The notes: generated from the letters alone by a model not told the origin. 8,346 bases of DNA from an uncultured Mailhella sp. (GCA_944324625.1 CALUWZ010000072.1:1-8346); one strand, 5' to 3'; counted from the stretch's first letter, positions 1 to 7,230 are shown. A program made the numbers and translations.

Positions 1-770
1 AAGGAAATTTTGTTCCCTATTCGTATCTTGATAAAAGCCATGGTCTCTATGCAGGGGATTTGAAGATGGCTCCCTATGCAGACAGGGATTTTGCTTTTCC
101 CGTGCAGGGGCTGTCCGTAACCATTCCCCATAAGCAGGCGGCCGCGGCATTTGCGCAGGCCGTCGGTTACAAGGTGCAGCTTGCAGGTGCGGCCAATACC
201 CTGTATTGGAACAGCGGCATACTGACTGCGGAAAATACGGACATTGCGGGGTTTTATGCACCGCTTCGGAATTATTTGGAAAAAAACGACAGCTTTTCTT
301 CAGCTGTGATATACGGTGCAGGCGGAGCGGCACGGGCGGTTCTGACGGCACTGCTGCATATTCGGGATCTTAAAACCGTCTATGTCTGCGCAAGGCGTGC
401 GGAGCAGGCTTATGAGCTTATCGCACATTTTGAAGGCAATGCGGAACTTCTGCAGAAAGAGGGGCTGAACACAAAAGCTCGGCTTGCTTATCTGCCTCTT
501 GTGCATGAGGAATTTCCCTGTGATTTAGCGGTAAATACCATACCGCAGTGGGGAGAAAACGCCGAAAGCCCGAGGCGGGATTTTACGGGTGTCCGTTATG
601 CCTATGACCTGACCTATCAGAAAACGCCGTTTTTGGCGCAGGCAGAACAGGCTGGCTGCATTTGCCAAGACGGCAAAGCCATGTTTGCGGAGCAGGCCAA
701 GGCACAGTTCAGACTGTGGACGGGACTGGAAATTCCCGAACAGTGTTATGCCGATATTTTTAAAAAATAA
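1..770 (+). CDS. aroE: Shikimate dehydrogenase, 5' end outside window
   Basis: NADP-dependent reduction of 3-dehydroshikimate to shikimate in the cytoplasmic pathway to chorismate and aromatic amino acids. The frame is open to the left edge (first whole codon at base 3), so the TTG at 60 and ATG at 66 are not taken as starts; about 35-40 N-terminal residues of a usual 270-290 aa AroE, including the SxSPxxHN shikimate-binding motif, are missing. Visible family motifs are SVTIPHK with the catalytic Lys at 132-134, GAANT, ENTD with the catalytic Asp at 240-242, the nucleotide-binding GAGGAARAV (from 315), a YDLTYQKTPFL segment, and the C-terminal QDGKAMFAEQAKAQF helix. The gene ends at TAA 768-770, right against a terminator, so it is the last gene of its transcript. 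Because the N terminus is not visible, a fused AroD-AroE protein cannot be excluded. Family assignment is secure from the motifs. Confidence 0.93.
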   Translation, partial: GNFVPYSYLDKSHGLYAGDLKMAPYADRDFAFPVQGLSVTIPHKQAAAAFAQAVGYKVQLAGAANTLYWNSGILTAENTDIAGFYAPLRNYLEKNDSFSSAVIYGAGGAARAVLTALLHIRDLKTVYVCARRAEQAYELIAHFEGNAELLQKEGLNTKARLAYLPLVHEEFPCDLAVNTIPQWGENAESPRRDFTGVRYAYDLTYQKTPFLAQAEQAGCICQDGKAMFAEQAKAQFRLWTGLEIPEQCYADIFKK

Positions 771-797
771 AAAGCCCTCACAGAGGGCTTTTTTTTT
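771..797. terminator. Bidirectional intrinsic terminator between aroE and rsmB
   Basis: A perfect 9-bp stem (AAAGCCCTC, 771-779, with GAGGGCTTT, 783-791) closes a 3-base loop. On the plus strand it runs into nine consecutive T (789-797). On the minus strand the complement also gives a T-rich tail from the A-rich stretch 761-773. It starts at the base after the aroE stop and lies about 90 bases past the rsmB stop, so it can end both convergent transcripts. Confidence 0.88.
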
Positions 798-888
798 ATT
801 CTCTGAAAATTGGGCGCCACGGCAGATTTGCTGTCTGCAGATACGGACTGTCTGCGGAAAGTCTTTTTTGCGTTTCGGTGCAGGCGGA

Positions 889-2529
889 TTAATGCCGCTT
901 TTGCAGAACGGCGAAGTATAAAATGTCATGTCCCTGAAAAAGCGGATTTAATGCTCCTGCATGCAGATATTCCTCGCTGACAAGGCGCATGTCGGGAAAT
1001 TTTGCAAGGAAATTTTTGATTTGCCCTTTGTTTTCCCTGTAAAAAACAGAGCAGGTGCAGTAAAACAGAAAGCCGCCGTTCTGCAGGCGGCTGTGCGCCA
1101 GTTCCATAAGTTCTGCCTGCACTGCCAAAATGTTTTCCAGATTTTCCCTGTCAATGCGGTATCTGACTTCGGGATTTCGGGCTACGGTGCCCGACGTAGT
1201 GCAGGGGCTGTCCAGCAAAATACAGGGAAATTCCTGCACTCCCGCCGCCGCAATGCCCTCCTGCGCCGTGCCTTGCCTGATTTCGGGCAGAAGGCAGGGA
1301 TCGGCCGTTCGTTCGGCAATGCTTTGCAGGGGAACGGCTGTTTTTGTTTCTGTGTCATTATTGCCTGCCGTTTCGCAATGCCGATATGCGCCGCAGCGGC
1401 TGATACTGTCTGCAAAACGGTTTTGCCCGTTTTTCTGCAGTTCTTTATTGTCCTCATTTTCAGGCTTCTGAACGAAATGAAGACGGATTAATTGTTCCCG
1501 AAACTCCTCAAGCCTGCGGCCGTTGGGTTCCGTAACAAGACGGACGCAGACATCTTTTTCCATGAGTCCGAGTGTTTTTCCGCCCCGTCCGCAGCACATG
1601 TCCCAAAATCCTTTTTTAAAGTTCGGGCAGGGCAGAAAATTATCTGCGTTTTTTTCGGGAGCTTGGGCGGCAGTGAGCAGAAAATCGCTGATTTTTTCCG
1701 TGAGCAGGGCAGAGCAGATTCCCTGACGGGTCAAAAATCCCTGCTGTTCAAGCGTGGCGTATTCTGCGCCGTTTTCGCCGTCAGCAATGAGCAGAGGCGT
1801 GACATAAAGGGCGCTTTCGGGCAGTTTTGCCGTGTGCGGTGCCGAAAAAATCCGTTTATTGAGGCGGTAGCTCGGCAGGGGAGTGCAGAAACTTTCTTCC
1901 GCAAGGATTTGGATGAAATTTTTGTCCAGTTCGTCGGTAAAAATTTCGCCGAGTCCTGCCAGTTCATGGAGTCTGCGCAGGGCTTTGCGGGCAGGTATGC
2001 GGTTCGCCGAAACAGGCGTGTGCAGAATTTGCCGAAAAGCTTCAATGTGTTGTTCCGCTTTTGGGCGGTCTTTGAGCAGGGCGCGCACAATGGCGTTCAG
2101 GGCATTGGCTTTGGCCTGTCCCTCCTGTTTTTTTAAAACAGCCACGTATTCGTTGACGCTGACATGCTCTTCCTTGTGCAGAAAAAACAGTTCGTACAGG
2201 CACAGGCACAGGCAGTATTCCATGGTTTGGCTGGGCTTTTGCCTGCAGTAGGGCCGCACAAGCTGTTTCAGCATGCCGCCGCGGCGCAGTACGCCGTAGC
2301 AAAGCGTCATCAAAAACGCTTTGTTTTGGCTGAACGCATTTTCAAGCTTGGCAAAAGCCTGTTCCAAAATTACGGGAAAGGGCAGGGCAGACTTTGTCTG
2401 CAGAAGACAGTGCAGGGCAAGTTCACGCACGTTTGCATGCTGTGACGCATGGTTTTTTGCCGCTGACGCGTGCTGTCCGCAGTCCTTTGCAGTGCCTGTG
2501 CTTTGTTTTTTCCGCTGTTTTATTGCCAT
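889..2529 (-). CDS. rsmB: 16S rRNA (cytosine-C5)-methyltransferase, RsmB/NOP2/Sun family
   Basis: SAM-dependent m5C methyltransferase, by family most likely acting on 16S rRNA C967 (E. coli numbering). Residues about 33-155 form the NusB-like helical RNA-binding domain seen in RsmB. The Rossmann methyltransferase core follows: motif I WDMCCGRGGKT (309-319), motif IV DSPCTTSGT (440-448, Cys443, the release cysteine) and motif VI CTCS (491-494, Cys493, the expected nucleophile), then an ILYFAVL-type C-terminal strand. At 546 aa it is about 115 aa longer than E. coli RsmB. Part is a polar N-terminal tail (1-32) and part is an insertion of about 60 aa between motifs I and IV (roughly 353-430). 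The ATG at 2529 has no clear Shine-Dalgarno; a GTG at residue 34 also lacks one, so the ATG is kept. It begins 38 bases after the fmt stop, the common fmt-rsmB arrangement, so it is probably co-transcribed and perhaps coupled. Exact target specificity is inferred from family only. Confidence 0.87.
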   Translation of the reverse strand: MAIKQRKKQSTGTAKDCGQHASAAKNHASQHANVRELALHCLLQTKSALPFPVILEQAFAKLENAFSQNKAFLMTLCYGVLRRGGMLKQLVRPYCRQKPSQTMEYCLCLCLYELFFLHKEEHVSVNEYVAVLKKQEGQAKANALNAIVRALLKDRPKAEQHIEAFRQILHTPVSANRIPARKALRRLHELAGLGEIFTDELDKNFIQILAEESFCTPLPSYRLNKRIFSAPHTAKLPESALYVTPLLIADGENGAEYATLEQQGFLTRQGICSALLTEKISDFLLTAAQAPEKNADNFLPCPNFKKGFWDMCCGRGGKTLGLMEKDVCVRLVTEPNGRRLEEFREQLIRLHFVQKPENEDNKELQKNGQNRFADSISRCGAYRHCETAGNNDTETKTAVPLQSIAERTADPCLLPEIRQGTAQEGIAAAGVQEFPCILLDSPCTTSGTVARNPEVRYRIDRENLENILAVQAELMELAHSRLQNGGFLFYCTCSVFYRENKGQIKNFLAKFPDMRLVSEEYLHAGALNPLFQGHDILYFAVLQKRH

Positions 2530-2567
2530 ATTCTTTTGCAGCTTCGGTTTATTATACGGAAAGGAAT

Positions 2568-3575
2568 TTATTCTCCGCAGACAAGTTCAAAACTTGTTTT
2601 GGGATTATTGCGAAGATAGCCGTTCTGAAAGGCTTTTGCGTCCATGCTTGCTTTTCCTGCCAAACGGATTTGGCGTATGCCGTAAAAACTGTCCGCACAT
2701 TTTACGGCAATGTATTTGCCGTATACGCCTGCCACAGCGCCGAGGGGCAGGGATTTTTGCTCTTCCGCGGGAGCAAAGTCCGTGCGTTCAAGAGGAAAGC
2801 CTGCTTCAATGCGGCAGGCTATGGGGTCTTTGTTTTCCTGCAGAAGAATGGCGGTTGCACCCGGATTTGGCGAAAAACAGCGCACGTGATTGTGTATTTG
2901 AACGCTTGTTTGGGAAAAATCGATCTGCGCTTCCTGTTTGGTCAGTTTGGCGGCATGGGTGGCAAGTTCGTCATTTTGCCTGATAAGGGTTACATCGCCT
3001 TGGCGTATGAGTTCCAATGCTTCCAAAAGGAGCGCTGCGCCGGAACGGGCAATATCCGCAAGCAGCGTGCCGGAATTGTGGCAGTTTTCTTCCGTGTCAT
3101 TGATGTATACGCCCTGCTGGAGCAAAATGGGGCCTGTGTCAAGTCCTGCTTCCATGCGCATAATGGTTACGCCCGTAATGGTGTCCCCGTTCAGAAGACA
3201 GCGCTGTACGGGAGCTGCGCCGCGGTATTTGGGCAGAAGGGAGCCGTGTACGTTGTAGGCGCCGTGCTTTGGAATATCCAAAACTTCCTGCGGCAAAAGC
3301 ATGCCGTAGGCGGCAACCACCAAAATATCGGGATTCAGGGCTTTGAGTTCCTTTACCGCTTCGGGATTGTTTCGGAATTTTTCGGGCTGATAAACAGGTA
3401 TGCCGAGTTCTTTGGCAAGCACTTTGGTTTCAGGTTCCACCAGTTTGTTTTTTCCCCGTCCGCCGAGACGGTCGGGCTGTGTGTACACGGCAGTGATTTC
3501 GCCGTGTTCGTATGCGTGCAGGCGTTTTAAAATTTCAGCCGCAAAAAACGGCGTTCCCATATAAACAATGCGCAT
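2568..3575 (-). CDS. fmt: Methionyl-tRNA formyltransferase
   Basis: Transfers the formyl group of 10-formyltetrahydrofolate to Met-tRNA(fMet), making the bacterial initiator tRNA in the cytoplasm. The 335-aa length is slightly above the usual 310-320. The N-terminal domain opens with RIVYMGTPFFA and carries YTQPDR and GRG(K) (32-41). The catalytic region NVHGSLLPKYRGAAPVQ (108-124) contains Asn108 and His110, SLLP (112-115) is the folate-binding signature, and GLDTGP carries Asp146, completing the Asn/His/Asp catalytic set. The C-terminal tRNA-binding OB-like domain (about 210-335) is more divergent, with the typical KLTKQEAQIDF segment at its start. ATG at 3575 is preceded by AAGGA (minus strand of 3582-3586) at good spacing. 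rsmB follows after 38 bases. The usual partner def (peptide deformylase) is not upstream here; a BPL_N-domain gene occupies that place, 121 bases away. Confidence 0.97.
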   Translation of the reverse strand: MRIVYMGTPFFAAEILKRLHAYEHGEITAVYTQPDRLGGRGKNKLVEPETKVLAKELGIPVYQPEKFRNNPEAVKELKALNPDILVVAAYGMLLPQEVLDIPKHGAYNVHGSLLPKYRGAAPVQRCLLNGDTITGVTIMRMEAGLDTGPILLQQGVYINDTEENCHNSGTLLADIARSGAALLLEALELIRQGDVTLIRQNDELATHAAKLTKQEAQIDFSQTSVQIHNHVRCFSPNPGATAILLQENKDPIACRIEAGFPLERTDFAPAEEQKSLPLGAVAGVYGKYIAVKCADSFYGIRQIRLAGKASMDAKAFQNGYLRNNPKTSFELVCGE

Positions 3576-3627
3576 GATTTATCCTTTTTGTGTGTTGTGC
3601 CGGATTATTTTTCAATCGTCCGACATG

Positions 3628-3660
3628 CTGCCGCTTCTCACAGTCTGCCCGGTGCGGCAG
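3628..3660 (-). promoter_or_regulatory. Inverted repeats with alternative pairings upstream of fmt
   Basis: In the minus-strand transcript between the BPL_N gene and fmt, CTGCCGC (3660-3654) can pair with GCGGCAG (3634-3628), a 7-bp stem with a 19-base loop. Its first five bases can instead pair with a nearer GGCAG (3649-3645), a 5-bp stem with a 6-base loop. The two pairings exclude each other. No T-run follows the longer stem, so it does not look like an ordinary terminator. A role in the upstream region of fmt is only a guess; chance pairing is possible. Confidence 0.25.
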
Positions 3661-3696
3661 ATTATGGATTGAGGCATTTGTGTTTTAAAACTGTTT

Positions 3697-5001
3697 TTAT
3701 TCTTTGCCGAGCAGAAGAAACGCGTCAAGCCATGCGATAAGCTCTCCGCATCTGCCGCCTCCGTACATGAGCATGCCGAAGAGTTCGCGGCGCTGGGATT
3801 CGATGATTTCAGGGGCTATGGCTTCGCTTTCGGTGAGGCTGTCGCAAAGGCGCCTTGCAAGCAGCCAGTTTTTTGTGCCGTGTATGAAATGGAGCATGTT
3901 TTCGGCAAAATGCACGCCCTTGGTCAGCAAAAATTCTTCCCGTCTGTCGCTCGGCGGAAGAACAAGGGCTCTGCCGAGGGCAAGGCGCAGGGCATTGAGC
4001 TGGGAGCCGTGCACACTTGTATTCCAGCCGTACAGCCAGTCAGTGCGTTTGAACAAAAGCTGAAGATCTTCGGCAAGTTTGAAAATTTCCTGCAGCTGGC
4101 CGTTCAGTTCGCGCAGTATGGGCCATGATTTTTGGAAATCCGTATTGATCCACACTGGCGCAAATTTTTCCGTGTTCAGAATATTTTTGCACAGTCCGAA
4201 GCCCTTGGCGTCAAAAGCCGTTCCCGTGGCGGTCAGCAGGCTTGTGTCTTTGTTTTTGAGCACGGTGCGCAGAATATGCGCCAAAATGGCCGAGGCATCG
4301 GGGGAGTTTGGGGTTTCCAAGTGGCTGTAGCTTAAAACATAGCTGCCTTTTCCGAACGTGCCGGCAATGACGGCGGGCTGTCCGTCCAAAAGTTTGGGGC
4401 GCAGGCGTATGCCGTAAACATTTTCCCAGTCTTCCAAGGTATCGGGAGGCAGACTGTTTATGGGCAGGTCATGGGTATAGAGATCCGGGCCTATTTCACG
4501 GTAGCGTGCCAGAATGCGCACTTTTCCCTTTTCGGGGCACAGGGCGATTTCTTCCGCCGCAGGTTCTTGGAAGCGTCCCGGCCACCATACGGGCAGACAG
4601 GCTTTTTCCATGCCTTGGGGAATAAATTCGTCGGCAAAAACATCGCAGTAAATATGTCCAGAAATGCGGTGTTCGGTTCTGCCGTTATAAAAATCACGGC
4701 CCCACGGACAAAGGGCAAGGCCGTCTTCCAAGGCAAGGCCCGCTCCGCCGCAAAAGCCGAGATAGTTTCCGCCTTCCGCCACAAAGGCACGGATGTTTTC
4801 CCGTCCCGTTTCCCCCAAAAGATTGGCTTTCTGTCTGCCTGAACCGCCCGGAACGATTAAGACGCTGAAGTCTTTTTTTCGGAGAATATCGTTTCGGCAT
4901 TCCTCAGCCGTAACAATTTCATAGGGCAGACCTGTCTGAATGACCGTGTTGAGGACAAGGTGCCCCCACAGGGGTGATGCGTCCCATAAAATAGCAATCA
5001 T
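3697..5001 (-). CDS. BPL_N-domain (class I glutamine-amidotransferase-like) protein
   Basis: A 434-aa cytoplasmic protein with no signal peptide or membrane segment. Residues 1 to about 250 match the BPL_N fold, the amidotransferase-like domain found at the N terminus of eukaryotic biotin-protein ligases and as stand-alone bacterial proteins. It shows IAILWDASP, the turn VLIVPGGSGRQ (48-57), the nucleophile elbow GFCGGAG (82-88, Cys84), and YSHLETP with His227 and Glu229. This gives an apparently intact Cys-His-Glu triad. The ligase catalytic domain is absent: residues 250-434 are helical-looking, contain no GRGRxG motif, and match nothing I recognise. The start ATG at 5001 overlaps the stop of the upstream Cys-rich gene (ATGA), implying translational coupling. 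Substrate and reaction are unknown. Automatic labels such as 'biotin-protein ligase' would be misleading. The stop lies 121 bases before fmt with no clear terminator, so read-through into fmt is possible. Confidence 0.78.
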   Translation of the reverse strand: MIAILWDASPLWGHLVLNTVIQTGLPYEIVTAEECRNDILRKKDFSVLIVPGGSGRQKANLLGETGRENIRAFVAEGGNYLGFCGGAGLALEDGLALCPWGRDFYNGRTEHRISGHIYCDVFADEFIPQGMEKACLPVWWPGRFQEPAAEEIALCPEKGKVRILARYREIGPDLYTHDLPINSLPPDTLEDWENVYGIRLRPKLLDGQPAVIAGTFGKGSYVLSYSHLETPNSPDASAILAHILRTVLKNKDTSLLTATGTAFDAKGFGLCKNILNTEKFAPVWINTDFQKSWPILRELNGQLQEIFKLAEDLQLLFKRTDWLYGWNTSVHGSQLNALRLALGRALVLPPSDRREEFLLTKGVHFAENMLHFIHGTKNWLLARRLCDSLTESEAIAPEIIESQRRELFGMLMYGGGRCGELIAWLDAFLLLGKE

Positions 5002-5459
5002 ATAGTTTCCGTTTGCTTTTTAATGAATTCAGGTTCGGCAGGCACAAAAATATTGTTGTCTGCCAGAAGTTTTTCGAATACGGCGCAGGCAATGTCAAAT
5101 TTATCCCTGCATTTGGTGTGGCTCGGTTCTGTGCCGCCGAGCAGTATATAGCAGTGGGCAGAGCCGAGTTCCTGTCTGAAGGCATGGTGCAGGGCACGGA
5201 TTTTTTCATAGGTTTGGAGTTTGGTGCTGCCTTTTTCCGTATCTCCGCTGCTGAACAAAAGTCCGGTCAGCATATACAAGCCCGTCAAAAGTCCGCAGGT
5301 TTCCTGCATTTTTCCCATGCCGCCGCCAAAGCCTTCCGCCATTTGGCAAAGGTGCTTGGGGCTTACATCAACCAAATCCTGATAGGCAAGGGCAATGGAC
5401 TGGGCGCAGTTGACGCCTGCCGCATTTGTCCGTTTTGCCCATTCTGCGCGTATATTCAT
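4998..5459 (-). CDS. C_GCAxxG_C_C family putative redox protein
   Basis: A 153-aa soluble protein resembling the C_GCAxxG_C_C family, small bacterial and archaeal proteins of unverified, supposedly redox or metal-related function. Family-like features in order are NCAQSIALAY with Cys18, the glycine turn GFGGGMG (43-49), TCGLLTG with Cys55 (54-60), LGSAHCYILLG with Cys103, and a C-terminal pair Cys117 and Cys125 in the helix CRDKFDIACAVFEKLL. The signature differs from the textbook GCAxxG (here TCGLLTG), but cysteine spacing and surrounding residues fit. An extra Cys38 is present. ATG 5459 has AGGA six bases upstream on the minus strand. The gene overlaps the start of the BPL_N-domain gene by 4 bases, so the two are almost surely co-expressed. 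The 171 bases back to the rlmN stop suggest it may have its own promoter, though I found none with good -35 and -10 boxes. Confidence 0.82.
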   Translation of the reverse strand: MNIRAEWAKRTNAAGVNCAQSIALAYQDLVDVSPKHLCQMAEGFGGGMGKMQETCGLLTGLYMLTGLLFSSGDTEKGSTKLQTYEKIRALHHAFRQELGSAHCYILLGGTEPSHTKCRDKFDIACAVFEKLLADNNIFVPAEPEFIKKQTETI

Positions 5460-5630
5460 GGCAAGTCCTTATTAATTATAAAAATATTCTTTTATGCGCA
5501 TAGCATGGCTTATTTTGAAATTCTATAAAATTTTTTACGGGGACTTTATTCTTTTGAGAACCGATGCATATTTCCGTTTTATTTTTTCGGCAGGAAACTG
5601 GATTTTTTCTCTCATAAAAAATAATGCATG

Positions 5631-6716
5631 CTAGCTGTTTTCTTTTTGTCTGCCGATTTCATATTCCGCCCTGAGCTGTCCGCAGGCCGCTTCAATGTCC
5701 TGCCCTTTGCTTTTGCGGACAATCGCCGTAACGTTTTTTGCCCACAGGGCCTTTTCAAAAGCCAGCAGGCTTTCCGGCGTGGGCGCTTTGTAGGGGGAAT
5801 TCGGGGTATCGTTGTAAGGAATGAGATTTAATTTTGCCTTGAGCCGCGAACAGATTTTAACCAGTTCCCTTGCGTCTTCCATGGTATCGTTTACTCCGCC
5901 GATGACAAGATATTCCAAGGTCATGCGTTCCCTTGTGTGCAGGGTGTAGCTTTCAAGGGCGCCAAGCAGGTCGCTGAGCTGCCATTTTGCTGCCTTCGGC
6001 ATGAGCATGGCCCGTTTTTCCTGTGTGGGCGCATGCAGGGAAACTGCCAGATAGGCAAGATTGCTGTCCCCGAGTTCTTTGAGGCCTTTTTGGATTCCGC
6101 AGGTGGATACGGTTATGCGGCGCACGGAAAAGGCAAGTCCTTTGGGGTGGTGAAGGGTTTTCAGGCTTTTCATCAGATTGTCGAAATTGAGCAGGGGTTC
6201 GCCCATGCCCATGAAAACCAGATTGCGGATAAGAGGGTGTTCGGGTTTTGTGTCGCCAAGATAGTGGCGGGCAGCCTGCACCTGTCCCAAAATTTCTCCC
6301 ATGGTCATGTTGCGGGTGAAGCCGAGTTTGCCCGTACTGCAGAATGTGCAGCCCATGGCGCAGCCCACCTGCGTGGACAGGCACTGGGTGACCCTGCCGT
6401 TTCCGTCCTTTGCCACGCTCGGGATAAGAACTGTTTCGATAAGTTCGCCGTCTTCAAGCCTGAGCAGGAATTTTACCGTGCCGTCTTTGCTTTTGCTGAC
6501 TTTTTCAACGGACGGGCGGAAAAGGTATGCTTTTTCCTGCAGGATTTGGCGTGTCTGCTTTGAAACATCGGTCATTTCCTCGAAGTCCGTGCAGTTTTTG
6601 GCCCAAATCCAGTTCCAAAGCTGGACGGTTCTGTATTTGGGCAGCAGCAGTTCTTTTGTTACAAAAATCTCAAGCTCCTGAAAGTCAAGGCAGTTGAGGT
6701 TTATTTTTTTATCCAT
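5631..6716 (-). CDS. rlmN: Dual-specificity 23S rRNA/tRNA (adenine-C2)-methyltransferase
   Basis: Radical-SAM enzyme that methylates C2 of A2503 in 23S rRNA and A37 in certain tRNAs, using a methyl-cysteine intermediate. The protein has 361 aa, near the usual 350-390. After an N-terminal RNA-binding domain come IETVLIP with Glu94 (equivalent of the conserved Glu105 of E. coli), the [4Fe-4S] cluster motif QVGCAMGCTFC with Cys119, Cys123 and Cys126, the SAM-binding GMGEPL (170-175), RRITVSTCG (199-207), SLHAP and NLIPYN. Near the end, KGQDIEAACGQL holds Cys345, the methyl-carrying cysteine. The start is set at ATG 6716 because AGGA lies six bases upstream and the protein then begins like other RlmN. 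An in-frame ATG at 6803 would add 29 unrelated residues. It is the first of five minus-strand genes and is divergent from the TRAP operon. Confidence 0.96.
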   Translation of the reverse strand: MDKKINLNCLDFQELEIFVTKELLLPKYRTVQLWNWIWAKNCTDFEEMTDVSKQTRQILQEKAYLFRPSVEKVSKSKDGTVKFLLRLEDGELIETVLIPSVAKDGNGRVTQCLSTQVGCAMGCTFCSTGKLGFTRNMTMGEILGQVQAARHYLGDTKPEHPLIRNLVFMGMGEPLLNFDNLMKSLKTLHHPKGLAFSVRRITVSTCGIQKGLKELGDSNLAYLAVSLHAPTQEKRAMLMPKAAKWQLSDLLGALESYTLHTRERMTLEYLVIGGVNDTMEDARELVKICSRLKAKLNLIPYNDTPNSPYKAPTPESLLAFEKALWAKNVTAIVRKSKGQDIEAACGQLRAEYEIGRQKENS

Positions 6717-6801
6717 TATGTATCCTGTATGCTGAAAAGTACGCTTTTTTATACTGTATATCAGAAAAAAAAGAAAGCGGAAAAAACACGGCTTAACAGG
6801 C

Positions 6802-6818
6802 AAAAAAATAATTTTTTT
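6802..6818. repeat. AT palindrome in the divergent region
   Basis: Seven A, then TAA, then seven T form a perfect inverted repeat between the divergent rlmN and dctQ promoter zones. Phased A/T runs surround it. Such tracts commonly bend DNA or bind AT-preferring proteins; no function is shown here. Confidence 0.5.
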
Positions 6819-6929
6819 CTTGCAGAATGAGCATTCTTTAGTGGATTGATAACATTACCTTAAATGAAGCATAATTTTTTCCAAGTATTTTTTTTGCAGT
6901 GCATTTGCAGCTTTTTTACAAAAATTTGA

Positions 6930-6958
6930 TTGACACAAAAAGAACAATTGGCTAAATT
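6930..6958 (+). promoter_or_regulatory. Sigma70-type promoter for the TRAP operon
   Basis: A perfect -35 box TTGACA (6930-6935) is followed by exactly 17 bases and a -10 box TAAATT (6953-6958, four of six consensus bases). Transcription would start near 6965, leaving a leader of about 300 nt before dctQ. The A/T-rich DNA just upstream could act as an UP element. No sigma54 (-24/-12) or clear activator site was found. It is the best promoter in the region by box match and spacing. Confidence 0.6.
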
Positions 6959-7099
6959 GCTCTTTAAGGGTCGGGAAATCAGCAAAGATTTTTTCTGATG
7001 TACCGATTCTTAATTGGTTTTTTTGTAAATACATGCATTTTACGGTAAAGGCAAAAAGTCAGGGTTTGTAAGTATGACTGTCAGAAATTTTTCACATAT

Positions 7100-7185
7100 A
7101 ACGGCATTGGCAGCGGGGGCTGCCGAGGTTTGCGTATTGGGGATGCGCGGCTTTGCCGGGACAGCGGAAAATGGACTTTGCCGTT
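7100..7185 (+). promoter_or_regulatory. Possible structured leader upstream of dctQ
   Basis: An island clearly richer in GC than its AT-rich surroundings. AACGGCA (7100-7106) can pair with TGCCGTT (7179-7185), enclosing a strong hairpin GGCAGC-GGGG-GCTGCC (7109-7124). The octamer CTTTGCCG occurs twice (7151-7158 and 7176-7183), so two copies could compete for the same partner. It matches no riboswitch class I can name. A 46-codon frame (ATG 7074 to TAA 7212-7214) covers the same DNA but has only a weak AGGG ribosome site 10 bases upstream. The segment could be a regulatory RNA, a leader peptide gene, or neither. Confidence 0.3.
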
Positions 7186-7210
7186 TTGAAAATGCAGGTA
7201 TTTTGGGCTC

Positions 7211-7230
7211 ATAATACATTTGTGTATTGT
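7211..7230 (+). repeat. AT-rich hairpin before the dctQ ribosome site
   Basis: AATACA (7213-7218) pairs with TGTATT (7223-7228) around a TTTG loop. The stem extends by a T-G and an A-T pair outward (7211-7230). A short T-run (CTTTTT) follows nine bases or less downstream. It is too weak and too far from the T-run for a good terminator but may form in the leader RNA. Confidence 0.35.

Noticed and set aside
60..68. TTG or ATG near base 60 as start of aroE
   Set aside because: The frame is open to the left edge, the residues before it fit AroE, and starting here would delete part of the substrate-binding domain.
961..2136. Two long plus-strand frames opposite rsmB
   Set aside because: They read as low-complexity Phe/Cys/Arg-rich sequence and are explained by the reverse strand of a real methyltransferase gene.
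2551..2556. Perfect TATAAT on the minus strand between fmt and rsmB
   Set aside because: No -35-like hexamer occurs at 16-18 bases, so it is not called as an internal promoter.
2394..3530. Long plus-strand open frame of 378 codons opposite fmt
   Set aside because: Antisense shadow of fmt: translation is Phe/Cys/Ala-rich and matches no family, while the minus strand carries all Fmt motifs.
5460..5630. Search for a terminator or promoter between rlmN and the C_GCAxxG gene
   Set aside because: The gap is AT-rich with short imperfect repeats and a TATAAT too close to the start codon; nothing meets a usable standard.
6714..6803. Upstream ATG that would lengthen RlmN by 29 residues
   Set aside because: The extension is Phe/Lys-rich and unlike RlmN, and the ATG at 6716 has a good ribosome site six bases upstream.
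6948..6961. Sigma54-like TTGGC...TTGCT
   Set aside because: GG and GC are 7 bases apart instead of the required 10.
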